NCBI GenBank assembly: GCA_018389105.1
Contig: JACATO010000591.1
Location: 103,501-167,500 of the forward strand
Source of the DNA: Nautilus pompilius
Taxonomy: Eukaryota; Mollusca; Cephalopoda; Nautilida; Nautilidae
DNA: 64,000 nucleotides
Direction of reading: 5' to 3'
Part shown: positions 1 through 13,354 of the stretch, piece after piece
Layout of the letters: each line of letters begins with the position of its first letter
Position numbering within the stretch: the first letter of the stretch is position 1
Program-made: the position numbers and the translations under genes
The notes under the pieces: model-generated
Databases searched by the model: none
What the model was told of the DNA's origin: nothing
The model's input: only the letters and a program-made list of their open reading frames with translations

Positions 1-3000
1 CTGGATCATTCAGGTCAGAAAGATACACAGCCATTTTCCATATATGGCAATATTATTTCTTGAATTTATTTTTATCAAAAGATGGAGATAATCAGACATT
101 TCTGTTGAACAGGTTTTATTCATGCTAACTTAGATATTAGTGATATCATTAAATTCTTGACTTCTGGTTACTTTTCTTTTAAAACCTTACAATTTTTTCT
201 TGATTTTCACTTTTCATTAAATTCAAATTGTTGTATTTCACATCAACAAAAATTTGACTTTATCATAAAGAAAATCTGTTTTATGCAATTAAGCTATAAT
301 CTAAAATTTTTCATTTAAAAAGAAAAAGTTACTTTAAAAAATCAATCCTATACTTTAAAATAATGGCAATCCATGGAGAAAATATGCTGCTTATTATTTT
401 GTTGATAACTATCGTGATATACAATACTTTAATTTTCCATGGTTACTATAGCAAATAGATACTGTGTATGTAGCTTGGCAGAACATTAAGAAGTGTAAAA
501 GGAAATTTAATTTTTCTTATGTAAGCTTCATATTATAATTTGCTAATTGGTAGCTATAATACTGTCACAAGTTCAGAACAGTATGTGACTACAAAAGTCC
601 TAAAGGGATTATAAAATAATTTTAAAAAAAAAATAGTATTTTGATTTCTATGATTATCTGACCTTAGACTTTTTTTTGTTGACATTTTTCTATTGATCTG
701 ATTTTGGAAATACCATGTATTTTTTTCTCTCTCATTATCAGGAATCACACAATGTTCTGGTTGTTTACCATGGTGTGTGTAGTTATTTTTTTTTAACAAG
801 AGCTTGTTTTCGTATTTCTGGTGCTATTTCACATTTTGAATAAATACCATACAGTTTACCTATTGTATCTATCTTTTATCAAGATTGCCAACAACAGCTT
901 TGAAACTAAGCATCTGAATGGTGCAGTGCTTGTGAATATGATCCCATATTTAAATCTTCCTGAACTTGGTATATGCCATGTCTTCTTAGCCTTGCTTTAA
1001 ACATTGTTTTAACAAAATTTTTTGACTGTGTTAACTAAATAAACACCATTTACTGCAGAAGCTACAGTAAACCGGGGCTTGGGATAATCTACTGTAAGCT
1101 TGTTATCTGCATTTAGCATTGTAGTGTTGCATTTATTAGAACGTTCTATAGTATGCTATATAATTATGTTATTTTCAACATTACCGACACTTCATCTTTT
1201 GTGTATCATTATTTATGAATTATTGTCTTTATTCAAGATTGGTTTGAATGGCTCTGTTTTTACTTGATACGTTTTTCTTATTTATGGAGATGACTTTTTA
1301 TGGGTTTATTTATTCATAATTTAATAATAATGCAAAATGTTTTAAAAGTTCTGTCAGGAGACTTTTCTCCCCTTATCTCTTATGCGCCTGGAGGAAACAT
1401 AAGTGAGATATACACATTTGATGAGGTGACCATAACTAACAGCTATTCTATGTAGTGCAACTCAGAACCTCTTGAAACTTGCAGAACTGATTACAGCGAA
1501 GCCACAAATTCTGGTCTCTCTTCTTTTAAAGTCTTGTAGTTTTTTCTTTCTTCCTTTATTTACAGATTGATTAGTTTAACTAAATTTTATTTTTCAATTC
1601 ATTTATTTATTTTAATAATATCCCAACTCTTCATTCAGTTACAACTACAGGATAAAATACATTTTATGAATAATAAAATAACATTCTCTGTTGTCAAATT
1701 AAACAGTTTTATTAGATTGTTGGGGCAATTAACCATTATTAACATGTAGTCGTCTTTGCTTTTTTTAAAATAGCCATGTTACACATTTACAAACGAACAC
1801 TCAGGAAAATCTTTAAGTAATTGGTCAACCACATTGAAAGAAAATGTTGTTTGTTTCTTCACAAAGAAAGCTGCAATTATAGAAATTAGTTTAGGCAGTA
1901 AATTGTTATTGCCTGCGATCTAGTGGAGAGGAGAAATTAGTCTATTCAGTAATTGGCCCTGTGCAATCATAGGAGACCATTTTTACTGTAATTTACTTTG
2001 ATTAAAAAAAAAAAAATCAAACAAATTTAAACAATATTTTCTTCATTAATCTATGAATTTTTCAGATTTTATTTGAGAACAAAATAATATGTAGAGTTTT
2101 GGAAAGTAATTATCAAAACAGTGGGGAAAATTGAATCATATACAGCTGTGTGTTCATATAGTATACTGTGATTGGTTATCATCCCTGCAGGAGGACTGTA
2201 AAAATATAGGCAAGCAGTCATAATGGCTCCTGGGAAGGAAATATCGGTTGAAAAGCATATATAAATCAATGTCTTAGCCAGTGAAGGATACTTCTTGTGA
2301 CAATTAGAGCCTAGCTTCATGTTTCAGGAGGACACAAAACTGGTATTGTTGACAATTGAGAAAGAAAGCCCAAAACTTTTCAAAAGTGATAAGTACTTGC
2401 CAGTATGTCCTCTACATGATAGATGATGAGCCAATAGAGATTTTGCAGATAACCTACACTACAGGAACTAATGTTCAAAAACAGCAAGATACACATTAGC
2501 ATGAAGTGAGAGCGATGGAATACTTGACTTGCACAATATCCTGATATGAACATCATTAAGGCTATAATTGAAGTAGTCACACAGCAACCATACGCCTTTT
2601 GATGAATTGTGAAAAATCCTAAGGATATTTAAAACAATATTCCTCAGTTGTACATTGATTATATGTATGAGAATATGAAATCAAGGTGGCATGCTCTATA
2701 TAAAGCAAAGAGCTCAAATACCAAATACTTATGCTCTGTACAACATATTTATTTGTTTTTGTTTATAGTATATATTCTGTAATAACACATTGTGAATGTG
2801 TTATATACATCTTCCAGTCGCAATCACTCATTATTTGTGCATATCTTATACAGTATTGAAAATAATTATCAAAATATGTATGTATATATGTATATAAACT
2901 ATTTTACTGTGTTCATTTTTAATAAACATCTTCAACTTTAAGATTGTTTTAGAGGAAGTCTGCTAATAATATAGAGGCTATGGAATCTTGATATCAATGT

Positions 3001-6000
3001 CATTTAGTTTGACTAACAGCCATTTTTCTGTGGTGCATCTGAATGCTAAAGTCCTGACTGAAAAGATCTTCAAGCAGCCTGGCAAAGGAATCCATCAAAA
3101 ACAGGAAAACCATGGATGCTGTGATCAATATCAACCTAAGCTTGATGGCCCCTTGATAGAAGTTGTACTCTATAGAAATACTCAGACTACTGGTCCTTTA
3201 TACTATTACTGCAGAAGTACTAAACAACTATGCAATGGTCAAAATAGAATTTAAAGAATGGTGGTTGGGGGATCTACCTAATTTACTCAGAAGGCCACAA
3301 GATGGTCATCAGTATTGGAACTGGTGACTAGCATCTAACTTTACAGCAGAACTAAAAGTATTTTTCCATTGTTAACTTCATTGCTAATAAAGGACTCTCA
3401 ACTGGTGCAACTGGCTTGGCCATACTGTGTGACACTTAGGCAGCCATCTTGGCTGTTGGTGATGCAAAAGACTGCTTATAAGGAAATCCAATTAAAAATA
3501 CTTCGCTGAAACTGAATAACTCCAGCAAACCACCAGTTGTCCCTCTACAAGCCAAAAGACAGACAGCATCCACTACCATGCAATTCTTTTCTGCTTCTAC
3601 TGAGAACCTACAGATTCAAATCAGTGGTTCAAAGAAATACTCAGAGGTGCTAAATAGATGAGCTGATTGCTAAGCGCACTGTATTGTGCCCTTCTGTTAA
3701 GGATGCGAGAAAAGAAACCTTTGGGTACACATTAATTCATATGACCTGTCCCTTACGGATAAAACATTAAAAGTATATATTTATTATTGCTTTTTGTAAA
3801 ATTGGATATGTAATATATTTTTTGTTCATACTTGCTAAAATTACTTGATGTTTTATGCTCTACTTTTTAAAATGGATACAGATATAATACACTTTATGTT
3901 TTGGTTGTGCAGTGTGTACAGCTTTAACAGAGGCCTGGCTCTCTCTATTCAGTTTGAATCCAAGCACAATGCTGGAATGTGTTGTTTATTGTGGGTTATC
4001 TTCCCTTTATTATTAACTTCTGCATTGGAAAAAAATGTCTGATTTCGGAAAATCTGTGTTGTATCTATTTTTCATTTAATTAATTGCTCTGTACTAATAA
4101 CCCTAATTTTGATTATATTCACTATTAGCTCAAACACTCAGGCAGGTATTTTTTAGTGGCATGATCACCCTAAATGTTACTTTACCAGTATGGCTTCTAT
4201 TGGTCTTGATGCAGTTAAAATAGATGCAAATTTGCAGAAGCAGCTGGTAGTACTATGCAATTTTTAAATACATTTTTGAAAAACAAGCTAAATTGAACAT
4301 CACAATCCCAATTTGACTATTTAAATCGTGTCTTATAGCACCATCATTGTGCTGGTTTGTCTGTTGATTCTGATTTCGTGTATATAATGACTCAAGAACA
4401 TTATCTCAAAATGCTATAGCTTGTGTCAGTTATTTGTAGGTTGCTGTGATGCTACGGGTAGTATTTAGCTGTATAATTGTCTTGTAAAGGATGTTAGCAG
4501 TAGAACCAAAATCCACAACATTCCCTAATGTATTAACAAGAGGGACAGATACCTTTGAAATCTCTCTCTGATAGCCAGGCTAAGCAGTTGGCATTACTCT
4601 GAAATGATGAGATGCACTGGTATGACCTGACCTTTATGTAGACCTACACTTAGCATCGTTGCAGTCAAGTGTTATCAAACGCTACTATAGCACTACCAGC
4701 GCTTTAACTAAGTTCCATTTTGCTTTTTCTTTGCTGCTGGCTTGGCCATTACTAGTACTTACAGGTGCATTTAATAGTTTGCTGTATGACCCCCAACAGA
4801 TCCTATTTTGCAGTAGAAGTTTATCATCATATCTGCCTCAGTGTAAACATTTAAACTGAATTATAATACAACCATTAGCATAATGCCAGTGCCACCTAAC
4901 TAATATAGCCTAGCCTCAGGATTGTTATAGAAAGAGAATATCCAGGTGGAGAAGTGTGCCTCATAATCCATGGTTAGAGAAAATTCTGGGTAAATTTTCT
5001 GTTCATATTTTTTTACATGTCCTAGTTGAACCCTAATGTCTGTAAGTTGCTAAAAATTGAATCAATATTATGCTAGATTTCTGAATCTCATCAGTGTACC
5101 AAAGATACTTTAAAATTTATTATAAGAGGGCAAAGCCATTATGTTCCATATAGGAATATTTATAGCAGAAAACTTTAAAAAAACCATTTATTTCTTTTGA
5201 AATGATACTGTACAATATATTGATTATGTAGTAGTTAAGCAAGGGCCACTGTTATCTCTTATTAGGGTCAGAGATGTCATGTGTATTTGGGGCTAAAGCA
5301 TAATAGTGGGTAATTGACCTGAATCTCTAACTAGCAAAGTTGGCTCCAAGAATGAGCCTTGTCTATCTCCAAATATAAAAACCTCTAATTTGATAAGAAT
5401 CTTTAAATTGAAAATGGTTACCTATTTTATATGACCAATGATTAATTAGTTATGCACACGATGAACAGAAAAAAGAAACAGCAGGTTTATCAGTTCTAGT
5501 GTTGGACATTTAAGATGGGTTTTTAGCCTGGAGCATTAATTATCCAAATTATCTGTGGTGGAAAATCTGAGACTGAGACAAATCCTTTAAATTAGTTTTT
5601 GATCTTTTCAGATATTCAAAAATATGCTGTTGATCTAAGCCAAGTAAACCCACAAAATGTGCCGAAATATGTTTTTATATGTATTTTATTGTGGAGGATC
5701 TGCACATTTGTTGTTGTCATTTTAGAGTTAATTGGGACTTTTAATTTTTGTTATTTTCTTTAACTAATTTGTAATATACTTCTGCTTATAATTAGATTCA
5801 CAATTTTTAGTTAATTTTCAAACCTTTATTAACTAGGATGATGGTGTATGCAGGCATTTATTAATGATTTCTCTGTTTTTACTTTAAAAAAAATACAATA
5901 TAATGAACTCAAATATTTGCTTAATTTATACTTTTTAAAAATAAGCTGTTCATTTAATTAATTTTGCCCAAAATGTTTGTTATTAGGCAGTAGTAAATAT

Positions 6001-6411
6001 TGTTCCTCTTCTAGAAATGAGAGAGAGATGTATGGTTGAATTAGACTGTCTAAATTGCTGCCATCAGGCTACCTAAAGATGTAGACACCAGTTGTATGAC
6101 ATCAAGTCAAAGGAAGAGCAGCTTGAAAAGACTGAAACAGTGGCAGCAGGAAGTGAGTTTGGATCTTTTTATACCTGTACAGAGAAAGGCAACTGCTGCA
6201 GAATAGATTTGTTGGTGGTAATCTTTGTGAAAAGTAGACAAGGTTGAGATGGATTATGAATCAGTTTAGGTTTGTCAATGGAGACAAGTAAAATAGGAGG
6301 GATGGTGCTTCAAGAGGACCTGAAAATAAATCATGTACAGGGGTCTTTCGTTTTACATTTCATGGCACAGTAAGATTCCAGGGTTTCCACGACGTAAGTG
6401 AAGAAAGACCA

Positions 6412-6434
6412 CCCCCCCCCACACACACACACAC
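6412..6434. repeat. C-run followed by (AC)n microsatellite
   Basis: A run of C is followed directly by an (AC)n tract. Simple repeat with no coding potential. Confidence 0.9.
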
Positions 6435-8418
6435 ATGGGATAAAAGTGAAAATTTTTTTCTGAATTCCCATGATAATAGAATGCTTCAAATCATCAAAAA
6501 ATGGTAATTTGTTAGAAAATGGATCAATTAATCTGGATAATTTTTTAAAGAGATGTTAAAGCTGTGTGGCCTTAAACAACCAGATGTTTTTGACTGCTGG
6601 GTGTCTCTTGCGCTGAGCGGAACTGACCACCAAGGACCCGACCCAGCTATCTGCACCCCTAACTGCTCAGTTACTGGGTGTTAAGACCGGTGTTTTTTTT
6701 TTAGCATGAGAATAAAAAAACTTTGAAAAATAAAGAAAGTGAACTTTTAATCCAAATAAAAACTGAAAAATGTAAACATATAAATATTCTGCCCCCATTC
6801 ACTAGTAAGCACTCAGAGCCATCAACAATACTTAGAGTATTTTGATCAGAAGTTTCCTTTTTCATTGTTGGACAAGATCTCATCCATTCAGATCTATCAT
6901 CATTTAAGGCTGCAGTGGAGTTTTATGGCTTAAGTCTGGCTACCACGGTCAACACAAATCCCTGCTATCCTTTTATTATAAATCTGGCTGCTGCCAGTTT
7001 GTCTTATCACTTACAGCATAAGTTATTAAATCACACTGCACATGGATTACTTAGCCACAGGAGGTTGATTATTGCTGGCATTGACATAAGATATATGTGG
7101 TAGTAAACAGTAAATATAGAAATCTTTTAGAATGTTCTTGTAACTTTCCTTTTTTCAGTTTGTTTCCCTTGTGTTATAATTCATTAAGGAATTTGAGAAA
7201 TCTGAGCTTTGTGAAATAAATAGTTGATGAAAAGGTTTATGACCACTTGGTGAGGCCGCCATACATAATATACACCTGTATATATAGGTGTTAATATTAC
7301 ATTTTATAAATATTTCTACCACTGGTTGAAAGCATTTTTTTCCTCTAAAGTGCCAGGATAGTGTGATGGGTATTTTTTAAAGTACATTAGACTGATTTAA
7401 TGATACATTAACTTAATAACAAAGAAACCTTAGAATTCTGTCAGTTATTTAAAGTCGAACTTTTGACTGACTTGTCCATTTATCACGTGGGAACAATTGG
7501 TCTTTTTTACTTGGATTTTTATAGTTTTTGCTAAATTTTGAAATGAATTATATTAGTTCCTGATAACTTCATACTGTTTTACCAGAGAACTGATAGGTAA
7601 TGCTCAGAAAAGTGCTGCTGAGACACTGTCTTGAGCAAGATGCTTTTGTTACTTTAGTCTGTTGGTAGTGACCACATTAGAACAGCAGGTCAGCTCTAAC
7701 CAAAAAGCCACTTTCTTTCCTTTATTGATTTCCTTTGGTCTGGGTCCTTTGATACATGAACCTTTTAGCTACTTTCACATCTAAGGTGATCAGTAACAAT
7801 AAGTGCTTTCATCAAACCTTGATCCTGCCTTTGACTCATTTAGCCACCTCCGTACTTTGAACTGCATTGTGGCATATGCTGTAGTTTTGATTGTTGAACA
7901 AGCACTGGCCCTGATTCTTGAATAATCACTGAGAAGCAAAACCACAGAACAACTTGCAAATTAACAGGAAAAGATTATCTGACAATCTAACAACCCCCTC
8001 CTTACCCAACCTGTGTTACTTTCTTACAGTATCAGGAAGAGAAAGGCAATGATAACCACATGCCCAAATTTGGAGAGTTTTTACAGGCATCATCATGTAA
8101 ACACTACCAGAGGGATGCTTGCCAACAAATATACAAATACCATAAATAAGTAATCTGTGGCTGTCAAGCGGCATGGATGCTTTGCCATGAAATAAAGCAT
8201 GAGGTTTTTGTATAAAAATTAAAGCATAAACATCAAATCTGAATCTGGTACATCATTTTAGATAAATGTCTTAGATTTACTGTAAATCTAGAAAAATGAA
8301 ATGAAAGGTCTACAGAGGCTGTGGGAAAGAGAGAATGATTATGGAGAAGATGCAGTGTCAGGGTTGGCTGTGCCATGAAGATTTTAACTCAAGTGATCTT
8401 GAGTCTCTTTGTGAGAAT

Positions 8419-8440
8419 AATATATATATATATATATATT
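8419..8440. repeat. (AT)n microsatellite
   Basis: Uninterrupted alternating AT tract in AT-rich DNA. Confidence 0.9.
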
Positions 8441-11035
8441 TAAAATGAGAAGTACTGTAATGATATCAGACTTTTTGCATAAAATAAATTCAGTCTAACA
8501 TGTTGCTAGTTAAAACCTGGTTAAAGAAGGCTTATGTGATTCCAGCGAGATAAGAAAAATAAATTGTTCATCAGTTGAATTTATAATTTGAACTGGTGCA
8601 AATAATAGAAAAATTCTATTTTAGATCAATAAATATAGATCACTTCAGGTGTCAGATCCTAGATCTACTTAAAAGCAATGTTGAATTTTAATGTAGTTGT
8701 ATATAATAACTGGTATGGTACACATTGCTGTTCATCATTAATTTCACTGATAAAACATTTTCACTAATCTGATCTAAAATTATGTAGTTGTAGCTGGGCT
8801 GGAGTAAATCTGCAATTTAATAAATAGAAGGTTTTCGTTTTGCCTTTATAGAGGCCTTTGGTATACTGTTGATTTACTGGGCTGTAAATCAGAGAGTGCA
8901 CAGCTCTTAGTCTTCAGTTTCATTTATGAGAGATTTTCTTGTTATTCGAGAGGGTTTGTTTAGAGTCATTGTCCTACCACCAAGTTGTCAGTGAACAATT
9001 GGTTTCTAGCTGTCCAAGAGATAATGCACAGTGATGCTCATTTTTTTTCTTTCTGCTGCAACATCAGATGATATCCAAACAACAGCATTTATGATTTGTA
9101 GGAATATTCAAGTTTCTTTTTATGAGTTCACAAAAATATGTCTTTCATTGCCCGTTAGTGTATAATAACAATATTTCATTGTCGTCGGAGTCTGGAGAAT
9201 ACTTAGCATTGTTAATAAATACTGATAATTAGTTGAGGTGATATTCTAGTCACCTGTAACTTACACAACAATGATTACTATTGAAAGTTTGAGAGATGTG
9301 TTTGGTTTCAATATAAAAACATTCATAAATTAAATAAAACTAATAATTCTAATTACAAAATTACAAATAAAAATAATTATTGTGATATATGTTGCCACTC
9401 TTGTATTGTCCAAACAATATACTTTTATGTGCATATTCATTTTGTTTTCATTCTATCTTCTGCCTTTTTTTTTTTATTTTCTGAGTCCATTTCCTTTTTT
9501 TCTTTTGTAGAATTCTAAGTGATTTTGCATTTTAGGAAAATTACTTTATCATCAATATAATATTTCTTTCAAGTTTATTGTGGCTATTTTAATATCATGT
9601 TGTTGCCAGTCGTCCTCCTATACATGCCATTTAGAAACAGAAGGGAATGTTGAACATGTCTAGCATGAATATGGCATACATATTATTTTATAAAATGTCA
9701 CCACCATATATACAAGTAAATGTAAGAATTGATGTAGTTTCTATGTGTGAAAATAAAATGCACATTTTGCAGATTCTTAAACTCGAAAGAACACAGATTG
9801 TTGTTCTATACTTAATGGACAGTTTGCATCAATTATTTATACCTCAAAAGAAATAAGTCCTAATTCTAGGTCCATTTTTTACCCCCAAGAATCTCAACTT
9901 TTAACTCTAGCCTGCAAGCAAGAATTTTCACAGAATAATGGCAATTAATTGAATTTATGAAAGAAAAAAACAAATTTGAAACATCAGAGTTTTCCCTTGC
10001 AATTAATCAATCTTGCACTGTTTTTAATGTGATCTCACTTGAGATTGTGAAGTATGCAAGATGAAAGGATGTATTCAATAGGTGGTAAAATTACATGCAG
10101 GCTTTCTTTGATTTTCTTCTTACTAGAAGCCAAATGATTTTCCCTTGGGAACCTGATTACAAAAAGCAAAAAAAATGATTATTGATTATTTATTATATTC
10201 TCTGTACTTTTGATTTAGGTTTCTGGCAACCGGAGTCACCTTTACCTCAAGTCATTTGCTGTAATCAGTAAACATTTTACGGAACACAAAACCAGAATTA
10301 CTCTGATAACATGACAATCTACAACAATAAGCAAAAATTATTTTGATTTTTACTCATTTCTATATATCAGAATTGAGATATTTTTAAAAAAAATCCTGAT
10401 TCAAAGATTGAATGTAGTATGCTAATGTTCCAAAAGTTATTCCAACAGCAAAACTAGATTCTGTTGGTTGCCCACAGTTGATATTTAAAAGATAGATTGT
10501 CAGTTCTGGTTTATATGCTGGACATTTATGAAGAGCAGAAGAAATTAGAAATAATTAAGTTCTTTATATTGTGATGAAAAATTAAGTGAGTGTCAGAAAA
10601 ATTCATTTAATGGCAGAGAATTTTGTGCTAGTTTAGCAGACTGTTTAGTTTACATTGTGTTACTGGTCTGGTGATCTAATACTGCAAAGCGTGTTTCCGA
10701 CAGCTGAAGATGATGTGACAGGGGGGAGCAAACAAAGCACGGTCTGGCCAGTGTAAATGTGCATTGAGAATCTTCATCTTTTTATACTTCTGTAGCCAGT
10801 ATTTCCATTTTTATTTATATTGCCATGTTTCGGTGGTGGGTTCTTTCCATCAGCTTTCCTTACCTGCTTGCTCAGTTTTATTAAGATATTCTGGCAATGA
10901 GTAAAATTGTGAAACCTGAGCATGTGAGTGTCTGAGGGTAATGACAGCATTCAGTGTGAACAAAAACTTTTTCTGAAAACGCCATTAAACAAAAATTTGT
11001 TTGAGATGAAATCATTGTGTTTACATGACGGTAAT

Positions 11036-11047
11036 CCCCCCCCCCCC
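11036..11047. repeat. Poly-C run
   Basis: Twelve consecutive C residues on the + strand. Confidence 0.9.
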
Positions 11048-13190
11048 TTCAGCAGCAAATAGCTGAGAATTAAAACAGTCTACTACCTTGGCAGAACTCA
11101 CCAGCGCTTAGCTGCTCGAGAATGAATATGCTGTTCATCTGATCCAGATAGTAATACAATTCTTCCAAGGCTTTGTATTTTTTTTTAATGTATGTATTGT
11201 TTTTTGGTTTGTTATTTTTTAAACTGCTTGTAGAGTGGCTTTGGTTCAAACTGTTGTAGCCAGTTAGATTCTTATCTGACTATCCACAATTACTTCCACA
11301 TTGTTTTCAGCAGTAGGATGCACTGAGATAGATTTTCAGGGGTAACAAGTATGGCATAGATTATAATTATAGTACTTTTAGCAGTTTATCGACTGACCAC
11401 CAACAAGAAAACTAAATCTGTTTCAGCTCCCAAACTTTACTTCTCACCCTTCATCAGTCACTACGAACAGTAGACAGTACTAAGCAACTTGCCAGCCAAA
11501 CTAATACAAAATAGTTACTGAAACCAATAAATGTTGTGATAGTACCCTGTGTTGGAATTTTTTTAAATGACCACATTGTCTTATTACACTTTTTTTTAAC
11601 TTTTCTATTTTGTTTCAGGTTTACATGACCCCCACAATGATTCCATCAAACATAGTTTAAGATTTGAAAAAAATTCTATAATATTTTGTGACTTTTTTTT
11701 AGTTTAGGATCATGAACACACAATGAGAAGTAAACATCTTTGACAGCATGTTTAGTTTTTTAAGTAATGATCAAGTATACAGATACCCATGACCCAAAAT
11801 GTAGTAGATGTTACCAAAATCTTAGCATATTAAGGGGTTAATGTAATCATTTAGTCACCAATTTGACCATTTTTTTTTTAAGTTGGAGAGAAGTCTTATT
11901 CAAACGTGCAACTCTATCATTTAAAATCATAAAATGGTAATTTATTTAATTGCTGTCACCTTGTGATGTGAAATAAATCTCCCAAAAAGTCAAAACTGTA
12001 AGAAATGCTTCTGACTACTTTAGCTTTAGAACTGATCAAGCTGTGTTTTCGTTTAGCAATTCTACCACAACCAGAAGTCTTGGCTTTGCTACTTTTAAGA
12101 TTGTTCTTCAGCCCTGACTTGGCTTAGCCACTCAGAAAATAGCCATGCGGCTACAGTGGGGCAGTACCTGCAGAGCGGTGTGACTGGGCCTCTTGCTTCT
12201 GTTATTGAACGCAGATTTGAACTCTGTAGCATGAAGCGGGAGGAGTCGCCCTCTGTTCAGAATGTTGCTGGACTGGACTTGGCTTTGCATGAGTATTGGC
12301 AGGAAATTCTACAGATACCCATCTGATATCTTGTGAGCAGTATGAGGAGGAGGAGATGAGATGATATTCTCTCTACAAAGTGAGGTTATATTTTATATTG
12401 ACATTAACATTGTGTTCGACCTCCCAGGACAAGGAGTGGCATGTACTTTGTAAAATATGATGCATTTAACAATTTGTGCTTTAAAATGTTACCTTTTTTC
12501 AGGAGCCAGTTTGTACTTTTTCTCTGCCATTTTACAAAGTGCTGTATAATGCCAGAAAGTTAAACATCGTTGTTTAATCTTCTATTTCTTTCCAAAATAT
12601 CATTACTTTATTTTTAGAAAAGTATTTTAGATTATACAGTAATTTTACAGGAAATTTGTGTACAGAAAAATCCAGCGGTGTTTGACTTCTGTCAAGTTTC
12701 ATGTATTTTAGGCCTATTCTGTTTCAGAGTTTGGCAATGGCAATTAACTCTACAAATTCTCACTATACAACAAATGAACATCATATTTTAAGCATGGATG
12801 CAGCTAAATAAGTTTTGCTCACACTGTATATAACCATTTATTTAGAAATGTTACTTAGTAAAATGTAGATATGTTATCAGCATTTATTTGTTATAGAAAA
12901 GCGGGGTAAGAGTTGTTTTTTGGATATACAAACAGGAGATAATTGAAAGTTCATCATATTTGAGTGCTATAAGTATGCAGTACACACCATTACTTATTAT
13001 ATATGCTTGTTGTGAAAATTTGGTTATAGTAATTGGTTATTTACATATATTGGCATGGTCTTTAACTAATATTTTTTCTGATGAAATAAGACTGCTACCG
13101 TGTCTTGACCCTTGTAATGATTGGCAGGTTAGCTTATCATCAGTCGTCATATTGTATGAAGACCACAGTCTGTCTTTTTCATATGTACAG

Positions 13191-13354
13191 GTACTATAGT
13201 GCCACCATTATACGGATGTCTGGAGTGAAGAGTGATGAAGCAGCAATCTGGCTTTCAGCAGTAACAGCAGCTGTAAACTTCCTGTTTACTCTGCTTGGGT
13301 TATACTTAGTGGAGAAGATAGGTCGTCGTCCTCTTACACTTGGAAGTTTACTTG
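13191..13354 (+). CDS. SLC2A13: SLC2A13 exon: TM7-TM8 region
   Basis: The acceptor AG is at 13189-13190 and the donor GTAAGT starts at 13355. The first base completes a split Met codon (M-YYSATII in human HMIT). The exon encodes the end of TM7, the loop, TM8 and the GRR-containing cytosolic loop ([14 protein letters not shown]). Confidence 0.93.

Larger units (their letters stand above)
1..13190. other. AT-rich DNA with no recognised exon; probably SLC2A13 intron
   Basis: No open frame here resembles a known protein. The first SLC2A13 exon in the window opens in the middle of a codon just after an AG acceptor, so at least one coding exon lies further 5'. I looked for the preceding TM7 segment (…GINTVM followed by a donor) and did not see it, so the stretch is most simply one long intron, possibly with intergenic DNA at its left end. 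It holds microsatellites and homopolymer runs. The stretch 2988-3700 is less AT-rich and may be an old repeat, but I cannot assign it. The search was by eye and could have missed a short exon. Confidence 0.55.

Noticed and set aside
12100..12350. Less AT-rich block that could be an upstream SLC2A13 exon
   Set aside because: No frame matches the transporter segments expected before TM7, and no suitable splice-site pair was seen.
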